Numbered from the stretch's first letter, positions 17,446 to 27,843 are shown. The stretch: DNA of 64,000 bases from Paraburkholderia translucens (GCF_020881035.1 NZ_JAJITC010000001.1:1-64000); one strand, 5' to 3'. Notes: a model not told the origin generated them from the sequence alone. Program-made: numbers and translations.

Positions 17446-17842
17446 GGGCGTTTGTGGCTAGTAAAGCGGGGCTCATGAGAACCTGCTCGCCTCAAACGTT
17501 CGAGTTCGAGCATTGGGAATCGAGCGTGGCCGCGATGCAGCCGATCCGCGCCACTATTATTCGCGAGTGAACTCGACGAGAAAGCCGGAGGATTCTGAAA
17601 ACGAGGCTGTCGGGGCGTTCCGCTGTCCAGAGGCCAGCGCCGAGCGGCCTGCTGCATTGCGCGCGCCTTTTAGCCGGCGGCGAGTGCCAATCATGGCGAT
17701 CAATGTGAGTGGGCCGTCGTTCAAGCTCTCGAACGAGTTTCTGCTCGAAGAGGTTTGGCCGCGCCTGATCGGCGTGGTCACAGAACAGGAAATCGCCTGT
17801 CGCATTGCGCGGCAGCGCGATTCATTTCTATCGCGCGCTCGG
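17446..17842. other. non-coding / decayed stretch between DUF6402-like gene and ACAD pseudogene
   Basis: No intact gene was found. Minus-strand frames end at the DUF6402-like start (17442) with an ATGA overlap but have no recognisable content. A plus-strand open stretch from 17695 (MAINVSGPSFKLSNEFLLEE...) runs into antisense pseudogene sequence and is not supported by any motif. The stretch looks like the joint between an insertion and older decayed DNA. Confidence 0.4.
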
Positions 17843-18640
17843 TCAGAACCACTGCGGCGCCATGCCGAACGTTGTATCGTCGAGCGTGCGCAACAGCGCC
17901 AGCATTGGCGGCACGCGCGGCAGCTCGCAACGGAAGAACCACTGGCACGCGTGCAGATTGCCGGGATAGAAATCCTCATCCGCCGCGCCGTTCGCGCGCG
18001 GCAGCGCGTCATTGACCACCAGCGCCTGCCGCAGCCAGGTCCACGCCAACACGACATGTCCTAATGCTTCGAGGAACACGTTCGCGTTGGCGAGCGTGCG
18101 GTCTTTATCGCTTGCGGGCGCGGGCAGCAGCGCTTCGAGCGTGCCGCTCAAATCGCGCCAGGCGGCGCTGAGCGCATCGGCGTGGGGCCTGTAGCGGTGC
18201 ATACTCGCGCGCGGCGTCGATCGTTTGCAGCACCTTGCGGGGCAAGCAGCTTCAGCACCGCGCCCTGTTTCATCGTGACCTTGCGGCCGAGCCGGTCGAT
18301 CGCCTGAATGCCGTGCGTGCCTTCGTGAATCATGTTCAGGGGATTGTCGCGATAGAACTGCTCGACCCGGATTCGCGCGTGTAGCCGAAGCCGTCGTGGA
18401 TCTGGATCGCGAGGCTGTCTGCTTCGAGACACCATTGCGACGGCCACAACTTGACGACCGGCGTCAGCAGATCGAGCAGCAGCCAGCTTCGGCGCGCGCG
18501 CTGTCGCTTTCGACGGTGCTCTGTTCATCGACGAGCCGCGCCGTGCAAAAGCTCAACGCGCAAGCTCTTTCCACATAGGCCATTTGCGCGAGCAGCATGC
18601 GGCGCACGTGCGCATGCTCGATGATGATCAGGCGTCCTGC
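17843..18640 (-). pseudogene. acyl-CoA dehydrogenase remnant (C-terminal half, multiple frameshifts)
   Basis: Minus-strand reading in three registers gives collinear pieces of a long-type (~600 aa) acyl-CoA dehydrogenase. They are VRRMLLAQMAYVERACALSF and the following CTARLVDEQ (about 18610-18500), PVVKLWPSQWCLEADSLAIQ with IHDGFGYTRE (about 18460-18380), YRDNPLNMIHEGTHGIQAID with RLGRKVTM (about 18365-18230), and ANVFLEALGHVVLAWTWLRQ with the C-terminal FGMAPQWF (18202-17843). The fragments cover roughly the last 260 residues. The N-terminal half with the FAD/acyl-binding domain is missing and at least three frameshifts separate the pieces, so this is a dead gene. Confidence 0.85.
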
Positions 18641-18707
18641 ATCGATGAAAGCTCGTTTAAAGGTATGCCGCTGTGCACAATGGCATCGCGAAGCGCACCA
18701 GTTTATA

Positions 18708-18790
18708 CCCGTGGTGTTCCTCGCGAGCGAGGCCGCCCGGCACATCACCGGTCAGTATCTGGCGGTGGATGGCGGTCGATCGTCGTCTGA
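18708..18790 (+). pseudogene. short-chain dehydrogenase (SDR) C-terminal remnant
   Basis: A plus-strand stretch encodes PVVFLASEAARHITGQYLAV followed by DGGRSSS. This is the unmistakable end of a classical SDR (xxFLASxxAxxITGxxxxVDGG). The upstream ~220 residues, including the GxxxGxG cofactor motif and the YxxxK active site, are absent, and the frame continues past the normal end without a stop. Together with the neighbouring acyl-CoA dehydrogenase debris it suggests an old lipid/acyl-CoA catabolic locus lost by deletion. Confidence 0.8.
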
Positions 18791-18942
18791 GCCGGCAGCT
18801 TGTTCTGGCGCCGCGCCCAGCGTGAGCGGCTGTCCATAAACAGTATTGCTTCTCGCTCACCTCGCGCTTCCGGGCCTTTGGCTCCCGCGGCCGGATCGGT
18901 TACGCTTTGTCATCAGCAACGCGACCGGCAGGGCACGTGATC

Positions 18943-20070
18943 ATGGCCACGAAGCACGAAGTCAGGCGTTACAAGGCAAATTTCTTCGACGAACTGCACA
19001 GCGCCGCCCTCTACGAGACGCTCGCGAGCGTCGAGAAAGACGAGACCCGCAAGCAGGTCTATCAGGACCTCGCGCAATCCGAACACAGTCACGCCCAGGT
19101 GTGGGCCGACAAGCTCAGGGCCAACGGTATCGAACCGAAGGGCCGTGGTCATGCGGTCAAAACGCGTCTGATGAAGGGGCTCGTGCGCCTGTGCGGCGCG
19201 GACTTCGTGCTGCCGACGCTGGCTGCCGCCGAATACGCGGACCGCAACAAATACCGGGGCCAACTCGACGCGGGCCGCATGTCCGCCGACGAACATCATC
19301 ACGCGGCCGTCGTGCAGACGCTCGCAGGTACCCATGATTCGAACCTGTCGCCCGGCAGCCGTATCGCGGCCGCCGAGTCGTGGCACAAGGGCGCCGCGTC
19401 GGGCAACGATCTGCGCGCGGCCGTGCTCGGCGCGAACGATGGCCTCGTGTCCAACTTCTGTCTGATCATGGGCGTCGCCGGCGCGGGCACGGACAACAAG
19501 GCGATCCTGCTGACCGGCCTCGCCGGGTTGATCGCCGGGGCCTGTTCGATGGCGCTCGGCGAATGGCTGTCGGTCACCAATGCGCGCGAACTCGCCAGCA
19601 CCCAGATCGCCAAGGAAGCCGAGGAAATCGAGGAGCAACCCGAAGCGGAAGAACACGAGCTTGCGCTGATCTACCGCGCGAAAGGCCTTGACGCGAACGA
19701 GGCGAAACGCGTCGCCGCGCAGATGATGCGCGACAAGGACAAGGCGCTCGACACCCTCACGCGCGAGGAGCTCGGTCTCGATCCGGCGGAGATGGGCGGC
19801 AATCCGTGGTCGGCGGCCGGCGTCTCGTTCTGTCTGTTCTCGGTCGGCGCGATCTTTCCGGTGATGCCTTTTCTGTGGACGAATGGCACCCGTGCGATCG
19901 TGCAGTGCGTCGTGCTGAGCATGCTCGCGCTCGCGTCGATCGGCGTGTTCACGTCGTTGTTCAACGGCCGCAGCGCGGGGTTTTCGGCGTTGCGCCAGAT
20001 CGTCATCGGGCTGATCGCGGCGGGCTTTACGTTCGGCGTCGGGCGCTTGCTCGGCGTGTCGATTTCCTGA
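18943..20070 (+). CDS. ferritin-like/VIT1-CCC1 fusion membrane protein (MbfA-like)
   Basis: This 375-residue protein fuses two parts. Residues 1-145 form a ferritin/rubrerythrin-like four-helix bundle with carboxylate and histidine ligands (E24 in YETLASVEKDE, EHSHAQ, then AAEYADRNKY and DEHHHAAVV). Residues 155-375 form a VIT1/CCC1-type transporter with about five membrane helices (LRAAVLGANDGLVSNFCLIM, then LAGLIAGACSMALGEWLSV). The layout is that of MbfA, which exports iron and protects against peroxide in alpha-proteobacteria. Predicted role: iron or manganese efflux at the inner membrane. I chose ATG 18943; a TTG at 18907 is an in-frame alternative. It stands alone. Confidence 0.88.
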   Translation: MATKHEVRRYKANFFDELHSAALYETLASVEKDETRKQVYQDLAQSEHSHAQVWADKLRANGIEPKGRGHAVKTRLMKGLVRLCGADFVLPTLAAAEYADRNKYRGQLDAGRMSADEHHHAAVVQTLAGTHDSNLSPGSRIAAAESWHKGAASGNDLRAAVLGANDGLVSNFCLIMGVAGAGTDNKAILLTGLAGLIAGACSMALGEWLSVTNARELASTQIAKEAEEIEEQPEAEEHELALIYRAKGLDANEAKRVAAQMMRDKDKALDTLTREELGLDPAEMGGNPWSAAGVSFCLFSVGAIFPVMPFLWTNGTRAIVQCVVLSMLALASIGVFTSLFNGRSAGFSALRQIVIGLIAAGFTFGVGRLLGVSIS

Positions 20071-20078
20071 ACGGACCG

Positions 20079-20119
20079 GTTCGCCAGCGCCGGGCGGCCG
20101 CGGCCGTTCGCCAGCGCCG
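20079..20119. repeat. 14-bp direct repeat behind the VIT-like gene
   Basis: GTTCGCCAGCGCCG occurs at 20079-20092 and again at 20106-20119, separated by a GC-rich palindromic stretch (GGCGGCCGCGGCC). It lies just past the stop of the MbfA-like gene. It may be part of a GC-rich transcript-end structure, but no T-tract follows, so it is not called a terminator. Confidence 0.4.
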
Positions 20120-20217
20120 CCTTCTCTGTCGCGCAGCCCGCCCGCGGCTTGATTCGCGCCAACCCTTTGTTCCGCAAGGCTTTTCTCGCCGCGTCGCGTG
20201 CTTACGGTGCACGCGGG

Positions 20218-20244
20218 TGTCGCATTTCCTCATGTGCTTGTCGG
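20218..20244 (+). promoter_or_regulatory. candidate operator: 21-bp-period direct repeat upstream of the betaine ABC genes
   Basis: TGTCGC at 20218-20223 is repeated as TGTCGG at 20239-20244, exactly two helical turns apart. The repeat sits 83 bases before the ABC ATPase start. The same arrangement occurs ahead of the serine deaminase/sox operon, the formaldehyde dehydrogenase gene and the binding-protein gene in this window. Direct repeats with two-turn spacing are typical of AraC-family binding sites, and three AraC-type regulators are encoded nearby. Confidence 0.6.
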
Positions 20245-20292
20245 AATTAGTCGGCTAGCCGCACTTTTTTCTGGCAACTATGTAGGCACAGC

Positions 20293-20308
20293 GCGGACGG
20301 ACGTCCGC
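20293..20308. promoter_or_regulatory. inverted repeat GCGGAC-N4-GTCCGC just before the ABC ATPase gene
   Basis: GCGGAC (20293-20298) and GTCCGC (20303-20308) form a perfect 6-bp inverted repeat with a 4-base loop, 18 bases before the ATG of the ABC ATPase gene and just upstream of its GAGGAG site. It could fold in the leader mRNA or bind a regulator. There is no further evidence. Confidence 0.35.
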
Positions 20309-20326
20309 ACGCGAGGAGAGCATTCG

Positions 20327-21502
20327 ATGAATTCCCCCAAGGTGGTGGTCGAAGGGCTGTGCAAGGTGTTCGGCAGCAACCCGAAACAGGCGCTCGCGAT
20401 GCTGGCGAGCGGCGCCACGAAAGAGGAGGTGTTTGCCCGCACCGGTCAGATCGTCGGCGTGCACAACGCGTCGTTCGAGGTTCGGGAGGGCGAGATCTTC
20501 GTGCTGATGGGCCTGTCCGGCTCGGGCAAGTCGACGCTGATTCGCCTCATCAATCGGCTCGTCGAGCCAAGCGCCGGAAAGGTGCTGATCGACGGCCGCG
20601 ATGTCGCGAGCGTGCCGCGCGCCGAGTTGACCGCGCTGCGCCGCAAGGACATGAGCATGGTGTTCCAGTCCTTCGCGCTGATGCCGCAGCGCAGCGTGCT
20701 GGCCAACGCGGCGTTCGGGCTCGAGGTCGCGGGCGTTGGCCGCAGGCAGCGCGAGGCGCGGGCGCTGACGGTGCTCGAACAGGTCGGCCTGGCACCGTTC
20801 GCGCAGAAACTGCCCGCCGAGCTGTCGGGCGGCATGCAGCAGCGCGTCGGGCTTGCGCGCGCGCTCGCGGTCAACCCATCGCTGATGATCATGGACGAGG
20901 CGTTCTCCGCGCTCGATCCGCTCAAGCGCAAGGAGATGCAGAACGTGCTGCTCGACCTGCAACGCGAGCAGCAGCGCACGATCCTGTTCGTGTCGCACGA
21001 TCTGGAGGAGGCGATGCGCATCGGCACGCGCATCGCGATCATGGAAGGCGGCCGCGTCGTGCAGATCGGCACCCCGCAGGAAATCATCAAGAACCCGGCC
21101 GACGATTACGTGCGCGCGTTCTTCGACGGCATCGACACGAGCCGTTATCTGACGGCCGGCGACCTGATGCAAACCGACGACGTGCCGCTCATGCACGCGC
21201 CGCAGATCGACGCGTCGAGCGTGGCCGCGATGCTCAACGGCAGCGCCGACTACGCGTTCGTGCTCGACAGCGAGCGCCGGATTCGCGGCTTCGTGTGCCG
21301 CGACGCGACCGGCAGCGCCTCGCCGCAGCTCAACCAGATCGAATGCATTCGCCGCAGCACGCCGCTCAACGACGTGGTCGAGCGCGTGGTGGCGAGCCGC
21401 GCGCCGCTGCCGGTGGTCGAAGCGGACGGTTCCTACTGCGGTTCGGTCAACAAGACGAACGTGCTGAACGTTCTCACGCGCCATCGAGGTTCCCATGTCT
21501 GA
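20327..21502 (+). CDS. cbcV: glycine betaine/choline ABC transporter ATPase (ProV/CbcV-like)
   Basis: This 391-residue ATPase powers quaternary-amine uptake at the inner membrane. It has the family's N-terminal extension (VEGLCKVFGSNPKQALAML), Walker A GLSGSGKST, signature LSGGMQQRVGLARAL, Walker B LMIMDEAFSALD, and the switch His in VSHDLEEA. From about residue 280 the C-terminal part resembles a pair of degenerate CBS domains (TAGDLMQTDDVPLMH...), which sense ionic strength in OpuA/ProV relatives. A GAGGAG ribosome site precedes the ATG. The permease gene overlaps its end by 8 bases. No binding-protein gene is attached; the candidate lies at 47.5 kb. The symbol follows the Pseudomonas betaine system and is inferred. 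Confidence 0.88.
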   Translation: MNSPKVVVEGLCKVFGSNPKQALAMLASGATKEEVFARTGQIVGVHNASFEVREGEIFVLMGLSGSGKSTLIRLINRLVEPSAGKVLIDGRDVASVPRAELTALRRKDMSMVFQSFALMPQRSVLANAAFGLEVAGVGRRQREARALTVLEQVGLAPFAQKLPAELSGGMQQRVGLARALAVNPSLMIMDEAFSALDPLKRKEMQNVLLDLQREQQRTILFVSHDLEEAMRIGTRIAIMEGGRVVQIGTPQEIIKNPADDYVRAFFDGIDTSRYLTAGDLMQTDDVPLMHAPQIDASSVAAMLNGSADYAFVLDSERRIRGFVCRDATGSASPQLNQIECIRRSTPLNDVVERVVASRAPLPVVEADGSYCGSVNKTNVLNVLTRHRGSHV

Positions 21503-22397
21503 AGTCATTCCACTTGGCGCCTGGGTCGATCACGGCGTTCACTATCTGCTCGATCACGACGCGAAGGCCTTCGACACGATCGGCAAGGTCATCGAGAGTT
21601 TCGCCGCGGCGGTCGAGCACGGCTTGCAGGCCGTGCCGATGTGGGCGCTGATGGCGTTTTTCGTCGGCATCGGCTTGTGGCGCGTCGGCTGGCGCTTCGC
21701 GGTGTTTACGCTGGCGGCGCTGCTGCTGATCTACGGCACCGGCTTCTGGGATCAGATGGTGATCACGCTCGGCCTCACGCTGTCGTCGACGGTGATCAGC
21801 CTCGTGCTCGGCGTGCCGCTCGGCATCTGGATGGCGAAGAGCCGCACCGTCGAGATGATCGTGCGCCCGGTGCTCGATCTGATGCAGACGATGCCCGCGT
21901 TCGTCTATCTGATTCCGGCCGCGATGCTGTTCGGTCTCGGCCGCGTGCCGGGCATCCTCTCGACGGTGATCTTCGCGATGCCGCCCGCTGTGCGCCTGAC
22001 CGCGCTCGGCATCAAGCACGTGAATCACGAAATCGTCGAAGCGGGACAGGCGTTCGGCTGCACGCCGTGGCAACTGTTGTACAAGGTGCAGTTTCCGAAT
22101 GCGCTGCCGTCGATCATGACCGGCGTGAATCAGACCATCATGATGGCGCTATCGATGGTGATCATCGCGTCGATGGTCGGCGCGGGCGGCCTCGGCAACG
22201 ACGTGCTCGCCAGTATCCAGCGGCTCGATATCGGGCTCGGCTTCGAAAGCGGGATGTCGGTCGTGATGCTGGCGATCATTCTGGACCGCATCACGGAGAG
22301 CTTCGGCCGCGCGCCGGGCAAGGCACGCGCACCGCTGTTCGCGGGCTTGCGCCAGGCGATGAGAGTGCGTCGCGCGCCGGCGGCGCAACACGGCTGA
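21495..22397 (+). CDS. cbcW: glycine betaine/choline ABC transporter permease (ProW/CbcW-like)
   Basis: This 300-residue inner-membrane permease has about six hydrophobic helices. It carries the ABC permease coupling-helix motif (EAGQAFGCTPWQLLYKVQFP), which matches the EAA loop that docks on the ATPase. Other family features are GLTLSSTVISLVLGVPLGIW, RPVLDLMQTMPAFVYLIPAA and the GLGNDVLASIQ region near the C-terminus. It overlaps the ATPase gene by 8 bases, so the two are coupled. It is followed after 11 bases by a GATase1-AraC regulator on the same strand, suggesting a three-gene operon. The short cytoplasmic N-terminus before the first helix is typical of ProW relatives. Confidence 0.9.
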   Translation: MSEVIPLGAWVDHGVHYLLDHDAKAFDTIGKVIESFAAAVEHGLQAVPMWALMAFFVGIGLWRVGWRFAVFTLAALLLIYGTGFWDQMVITLGLTLSSTVISLVLGVPLGIWMAKSRTVEMIVRPVLDLMQTMPAFVYLIPAAMLFGLGRVPGILSTVIFAMPPAVRLTALGIKHVNHEIVEAGQAFGCTPWQLLYKVQFPNALPSIMTGVNQTIMMALSMVIIASMVGAGGLGNDVLASIQRLDIGLGFESGMSVVMLAIILDRITESFGRAPGKARAPLFAGLRQAMRVRRAPAAQHG

Positions 22398-22408
22398 CCG
22401 ATCGGCCC

Positions 22409-23401
22409 ATGAAGCGTGACGCCATCGCCGCCCCCGAAGCCGATGCCCGGCTCGCCACCGTCGCGCACGTCGGCTTCCTGACGCTGCCGAACTTCTCGAT
22501 GATCGCGTTCACGAGCGCGGTCGAGGTGCTGCGCATGGCGAACTACGTGGGCCGTGCACAGCACTACCGGTGGTCGGTGATCACGCCGGACGGCGAGCCC
22601 GCGCGCGCCAGCAACGGCATCGCGGTGAAGCCCACCACCACGCTCGCCGAGGCCGGTATGCCGGACCTGCTGTTCGTGTGCGCGGGCTGGCACGTGTGCG
22701 ACTACGTGAACGACGAGGTCATCGCGCTGCTGCGCGAGGTGGCCGCCCAATGCGTACCGCTCGGCGGCATCTGCACGGGTCCGTACGCACTGCTCGCGGC
22801 CGGGCTGCTCGACGGCTATCGCGCGACCGTTCATTGGGAAGACATGTCGCCGTTGCATCGACGCTATCCGCACGTGCATTTCGACGACGAACTGTTCGTG
22901 ATCGACCGCGACCGGCTGACCTGCACCGGCGGTACCGCGCCGCTCGATCTGATGCTGCACCTGGTCGGCCTGCGGCTCGGGGCGGCGGTGGCCGCGCAGG
23001 TGTCGGAGCAGTTCATCGTCGAGCGGATTCGCGGGTCAACCGACTACCAGCACATCCCGGTCGACGCGCGGGTCGGCCTGTCGCGCGCCGAACTGATCGA
23101 AGTGGTGCGGCTGATGGAAGCGAACATCGAGGAGCCGCTGTCGCTCGACGAACTCGCGCGGCTCGTCAAGCTGTCGCAGCGGCATTTGCAGCGAATGTTC
23201 AAGCTCTTCCTGAACGTGTCGCCGACGCATTACTACCTGAGCTTGCGGCTGCGCCGCGCGCGCGATCTGCTGCGCAATACCGACGCATCGATCGCGCTCG
23301 TCACCACGGTGTGCGGCTTTCACTCGCCGTGTCATTTCAGCAAGGCATATCGCGCGCAGTTCGGACATGCGCCGAGCGTCGAGCGTCGGCTGCCGGTGTA
23401 G
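22409..23401 (+). CDS. GATase1-AraC (GlxA-type) transcriptional regulator, betaine-cluster paralogue 1
   Basis: This 330-residue regulator has an N-terminal DJ-1/PfpI-like (class I glutamine amidotransferase) domain at about residues 12-200 and a C-terminal AraC DNA-binding domain at about 225-330. The latter has two helix-turn-helices (LDELARLVKLSQRHLQRMFK and VTTVCGFHSPCHFSKAYRAQ). The amidotransferase 'elbow' reads GGICTGPYAL and the domain ends in CTGGTAPLDLMLHLVG. This architecture is shared by GbdR, CdhR and SouR, which sense betaine, carnitine and sarcosine. It is clearly paralogous to the regulator at 34.5 kb (same VIDRDR-TCTGG-APLD and HIT-type motifs). Placement behind the betaine ABC genes suggests control of uptake. 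Which ligand it binds cannot be told. Confidence 0.9.
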   Translation: MKRDAIAAPEADARLATVAHVGFLTLPNFSMIAFTSAVEVLRMANYVGRAQHYRWSVITPDGEPARASNGIAVKPTTTLAEAGMPDLLFVCAGWHVCDYVNDEVIALLREVAAQCVPLGGICTGPYALLAAGLLDGYRATVHWEDMSPLHRRYPHVHFDDELFVIDRDRLTCTGGTAPLDLMLHLVGLRLGAAVAAQVSEQFIVERIRGSTDYQHIPVDARVGLSRAELIEVVRLMEANIEEPLSLDELARLVKLSQRHLQRMFKLFLNVSPTHYYLSLRLRRARDLLRNTDASIALVTTVCGFHSPCHFSKAYRAQFGHAPSVERRLPV

Positions 23402-23410
23402 CGGCCGAAT

Positions 23411-24493
23411 TCAGACCGCCTGCGCGCGGCCCGGAAACGTTTCGTCGTAGCACGAGCCATCGTCGGCTTGCGCCGCCGTGCCGCGCTGCTCGCGATACAT
23501 CATCGGCGGCAGGCCGAACTGCTTGCGAAATTCGCGTCCCAGGTGCGAGGCGTCGGAAAAGCCGCAACTCGATGCGATATCGGCGACGGTCTTGTCCGAA
23601 CTCGTCAACAGCCACGCGGCGGTGCGCAGGCGCACCTGCTTCGCGTAGGCCTGCGGCGCCTTGCCGGTTTGCGCCTTGAAGAGCCGCTCGAGCTGACGCG
23701 GCGACAGATCGAGCTTGCGCGCCAGTTCGTCGAGCGGCAGTGCGCGTCCCACGTGCTGCTCCATCAGCAGGATCGCGCGCTTGACCTTCGGATGCGAGGC
23801 CGGAGCGAGTCCCGGCGGATGCGGCTGCGGCGCATTGCCTTTCTGCAGATCGTCGACGAGCAGGATGCGCAGCGCCTTCTGCACCGTGGCGGTTTCGAAA
23901 TGACGCAGCAGGATCGCGGCGGCGACGTCGATCGATGCGCGCCCGCCCGAGCAGGTAATGCGCCGCCGGTCGATCACGAACAGCCGGTCGGCGACCAGCA
24001 TCTCTTCGTCGACCGACGGAAAGCGCTCGATGAAGTCCCAGTAGTGAAACCAGCTCACGCAGATGCGATGGCCGTTGAGCACGCCCGCGCGCATCAGCGA
24101 GAACACGCCGGTACACATGCCGACCAGCGTCGCGTCGCTCGCTGCCGCGCGGCGGATGAACGCGAGCGTCGCCTCGCTCGCGGCCGGACCCGAGTGCAGC
24201 AGTCCGCCAACCACCACCACGTAGTCGAAGGCTTCCGCGGTCTCGAAGGTTTCCCACGGTGTGATCTGGATGCCGCAACTCGCGCGCACCGGAGCAAGGG
24301 TTTCCCCGATCACGCTCCACGAACAGCGCACCGGCTTGCTGAAGTCGCCTTCGTCGGCGGAAAGACGCAGCAGATCGACGAAACCCGAGAACGCCGTCAG
24401 CGTGAAGTTCGGCAGCAGGATGATGCCGAAGCGGATGCGCTGCCTGGCAGCTGCGTCGAGCGATGGAGGCGGAAGCGGTTCAGCGGAATTCAT
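23411..24493 (-). CDS. GATase1-AraC transcriptional regulator, divergent from the serine deaminase/sox operon
   Basis: This ~360-residue regulator has the same architecture: a PfpI-like domain (about 18-215, elbow VGMCTGVFSL) and an AraC domain (about 240-345, PLDELARKLDLSPRQLERLF and IASSCGFSDASHLGREFRKQ). It is more divergent from the other two regulators than they are from each other. It is transcribed away from the serine deaminase gene, and the 310-base gap between them holds a 14-bp direct repeat at 21-bp period, so it probably controls the deaminase-sox operon. By analogy with Pseudomonas SouR it may sense sarcosine. I chose ATG 24493; the open frame extends to 24586 but that stretch is Arg/Ser-rich leader-like sequence. 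Confidence 0.88.
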   Translation of the reverse strand: MNSAEPLPPPSLDAAARQRIRFGIILLPNFTLTAFSGFVDLLRLSADEGDFSKPVRCSWSVIGETLAPVRASCGIQITPWETFETAEAFDYVVVVGGLLHSGPAASEATLAFIRRAAASDATLVGMCTGVFSLMRAGVLNGHRICVSWFHYWDFIERFPSVDEEMLVADRLFVIDRRRITCSGGRASIDVAAAILLRHFETATVQKALRILLVDDLQKGNAPQPHPPGLAPASHPKVKRAILLMEQHVGRALPLDELARKLDLSPRQLERLFKAQTGKAPQAYAKQVRLRTAAWLLTSSDKTVADIASSCGFSDASHLGREFRKQFGLPPMMYREQRGTAAQADDGSCYDETFPGRAQAV

Positions 24494-24608
24494 GCGCGCG
24501 GCAGGTAGGCGAAAAGAAACGGCGAAAGTAGAACGAACGTTGACCGCAAGGGTGAAAACAAGCATAGCACCGCGGCCCTTCAGCATCGCGGGTCACGTTC
24601 GCGGCGCT

Positions 24609-24645
24609 TGTCGCAAATGCGTCGGAAGTCATCGCAAATGCGTCG
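24609..24645 (+). promoter_or_regulatory. candidate operator: 14-bp direct repeat at 21-bp period before the serine deaminase operon
   Basis: TCGCAAATGCGTCG occurs at 24611-24624 and again at 24632-24645, an exact 21-bp (two-turn) period. Read with the preceding bases, the half-sites are TGTCGC (24609) and CATCGC (24630). The site lies between the divergent AraC-type regulator and the serine deaminase start (158 bases upstream of the latter). A perfect 14-base duplication in helical phase is strong evidence of a regulator site, most simply for the neighbouring regulator. Confidence 0.75.
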
Positions 24646-24803
24646 TGAGGCTTGTGGGGCGGGCCGTTTGCTGGCTCACTTGACGAAGGTATCCCACGGC
24701 GATGCCGTTTTTGTTCTATCGGTCTGGCCCGGCGTGCGGTGCAATAGGCGCACATTCCATCCCGGCCATCGCAACTCGCAAGGCACAACGCAGAAGGTAC
24801 GCC

Positions 24804-26198
<1,395 letters not shown>

Positions 26199-26236
26199 AC
26201 CGCTGCACCGCACAGCAAAACCGCAAAGGACCGACG

Positions 26237-27481
26237 ATGAGCCGCTATTCGATATTCAGCCTGCTGCGCAACGGGATGTCGTATCACGAGAACTGGGAGC
26301 GGCAATGGCGCAGCCCCGAGCCTAAGCGTGAGTACGACGTCGTGATCGTCGGCGGCGGCGGGCATGGTCTCGCGACCGCTTACTACCTCGCGAAGGAGCA
26401 TGGCGTGCGCAACGTCGCCGTGCTCGAGAAGAACTGGATCGGCGGCGGCAATACGGCGCGCAATACGACGATCGTGCGTTCGAACTACCTGTGGGACGAA
26501 TCGGCCGCGCTCTACGAAAAGGCGATGAAGCTGTGGGAAGGACTCGCGCAGGATCTGAACTACAACGTGATGTTCAGTCAGCGCGGCGTGATGAATCTCG
26601 CGCACACGCTGCAGGACGTGCGCGATACCGAACGCCGCGTGAACGCGAACCGCCTGAACGGCATCGACGCCGAATTCCTCACGCCCGCGCAGATCAAGGA
26701 ACTCGAGCCGACCATCAATCTGAACAGCCGCTACCCGGTGCTCGGCGCATCGATCCAGCGGCGCGGCGGCGTGGCCCGGCACGATGCGGTGGCGTGGGGC
26801 TTCGCGCGTGGCGCGGATCAGGCGGGCGTCGATATCGTGCAGAACTGCCAGGTCGTCGGGATTCGCCGCAGCGGCAGTCAGGTGACGGGCGTCGACACGA
26901 CCAAGGGCTTCATCAAGGCGAAGAAGGTCGCGGTGGTCGCGGCCGGCAATACGTCGACGCTCGCCGACATGGCCGGCGTGCGGCTGCCGCTCGAAAGCCA
27001 CCCGTTGCAGGCGCTGGTGTCGGAGCCGATCAAGCCGGTCGTCAACACGGTCGTGATGTCGAACGCGGTGCACGCCTATATCAGCCAGTCCGACAAGGGC
27101 GATCTCGTGATCGGCGCGGGCGTCGATCAGTACACGGGCTTTGGGCAGCGCGGCAGCTTCCAGATCATCGAGGGCACGCTCGAGGCGATCGTCGAAATGT
27201 TCCCGGTGTTTTCTCGCGTGCGGATGAACCGGCAGTGGGGCGGCATCGTCGATGTGTCGCCGGACGCCTGCCCGATCATCGGCAAGACCGACGTGAAGGG
27301 GCTGTATTTCAACTGCGGTTGGGGCACGGGCGGCTTCAAGGCGACGCCCGGCTCGGGATGGGTCTTCGCGCACACGATCGCGCAGGACGAACCGCATCAA
27401 TTGAATGCGCCGTTCTCGCTGGATCGGTTCTACACCGGTCGTCTGATCGATGAGCATGGCGCCGCCGCCGTGGCCCACTAG
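26237..27481 (+). CDS. soxB: sarcosine oxidase, beta subunit
   Basis: This 414-residue subunit of heterotetrameric sarcosine oxidase holds the catalytic FAD site and the covalent flavin. The protein opens with [20 protein letters not shown], the standard SoxB start. It has the dinucleotide-binding motif [20 protein letters not shown] (about residues 35-54), [17 protein letters not shown] with the conserved NT/RSNY segment near the flavin attachment histidine, and a C-terminal [15 protein letters not shown]. The enzyme oxidises sarcosine to glycine, passing the methyl group to tetrahydrofolate or releasing formaldehyde. The ATG follows AAAGGA. It is third-step machinery in the betaine pathway; soxD, soxA and soxG follow without gaps. 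Confidence 0.97.
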   Translation: MSRYSIFSLLRNGMSYHENWERQWRSPEPKREYDVVIVGGGGHGLATAYYLAKEHGVRNVAVLEKNWIGGGNTARNTTIVRSNYLWDESAALYEKAMKLWEGLAQDLNYNVMFSQRGVMNLAHTLQDVRDTERRVNANRLNGIDAEFLTPAQIKELEPTINLNSRYPVLGASIQRRGGVARHDAVAWGFARGADQAGVDIVQNCQVVGIRRSGSQVTGVDTTKGFIKAKKVAVVAAGNTSTLADMAGVRLPLESHPLQALVSEPIKPVVNTVVMSNAVHAYISQSDKGDLVIGAGVDQYTGFGQRGSFQIIEGTLEAIVEMFPVFSRVRMNRQWGGIVDVSPDACPIIGKTDVKGLYFNCGWGTGGFKATPGSGWVFAHTIAQDEPHQLNAPFSLDRFYTGRLIDEHGAAAVAH

Positions 27482-27498
27482 CCGACAAGGAGATACAC

Positions 27499-27843
27499 AT
27501 GCTGCTGATCGAATGCCCGTGGTGCGGTCCCCGCGCCGAAACCGAATTCTCCTGCGGCGGCGAAGCGGATATCGCCCGTCCGCTCGACACCGAATCGCTT
27601 ACCGACAAGGAATGGGGCGACTACCTGTTCATGCGCAAGAACCCGCGCGGCGTGCATCACGAGCAATGGCTGCACGCGCAAGGCTGCCGCCGCTGGTTCA
27701 AGGCGCAGCGCGACACCGTCAGTTACGCGTTCCAGGGTTACGAAACGTTCGAGAGACCGCTGCTCGCGCTGGGCAGCAGCGACGCAGCGGCGGCCAACGC
27801 AACGACGGCACAGGCAAAGGCACGAGAGGGCAACGCATCATGA
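27499..27843 (+). CDS. soxD: sarcosine oxidase, delta subunit
   Basis: This 114-residue subunit has the conserved zinc-ribbon opening MLLIECPWCGPRAETEFSCG, whose cysteines bind a structural Zn, and the family block KEWGDYLFMRKNPRGVHHEQ followed by WLHAQGCRRWFKAQRDTVSY. SoxD caps the alpha-beta interface of the heterotetramer. It is slightly longer than usual because of an Ala-rich tail (DAAAANATTAQAKA). The stop overlaps the soxA start (ATGA), so the stoichiometric subunits are translationally coupled. Confidence 0.96.
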   Translation: MLLIECPWCGPRAETEFSCGGEADIARPLDTESLTDKEWGDYLFMRKNPRGVHHEQWLHAQGCRRWFKAQRDTVSYAFQGYETFERPLLALGSSDAAAANATTAQAKAREGNAS

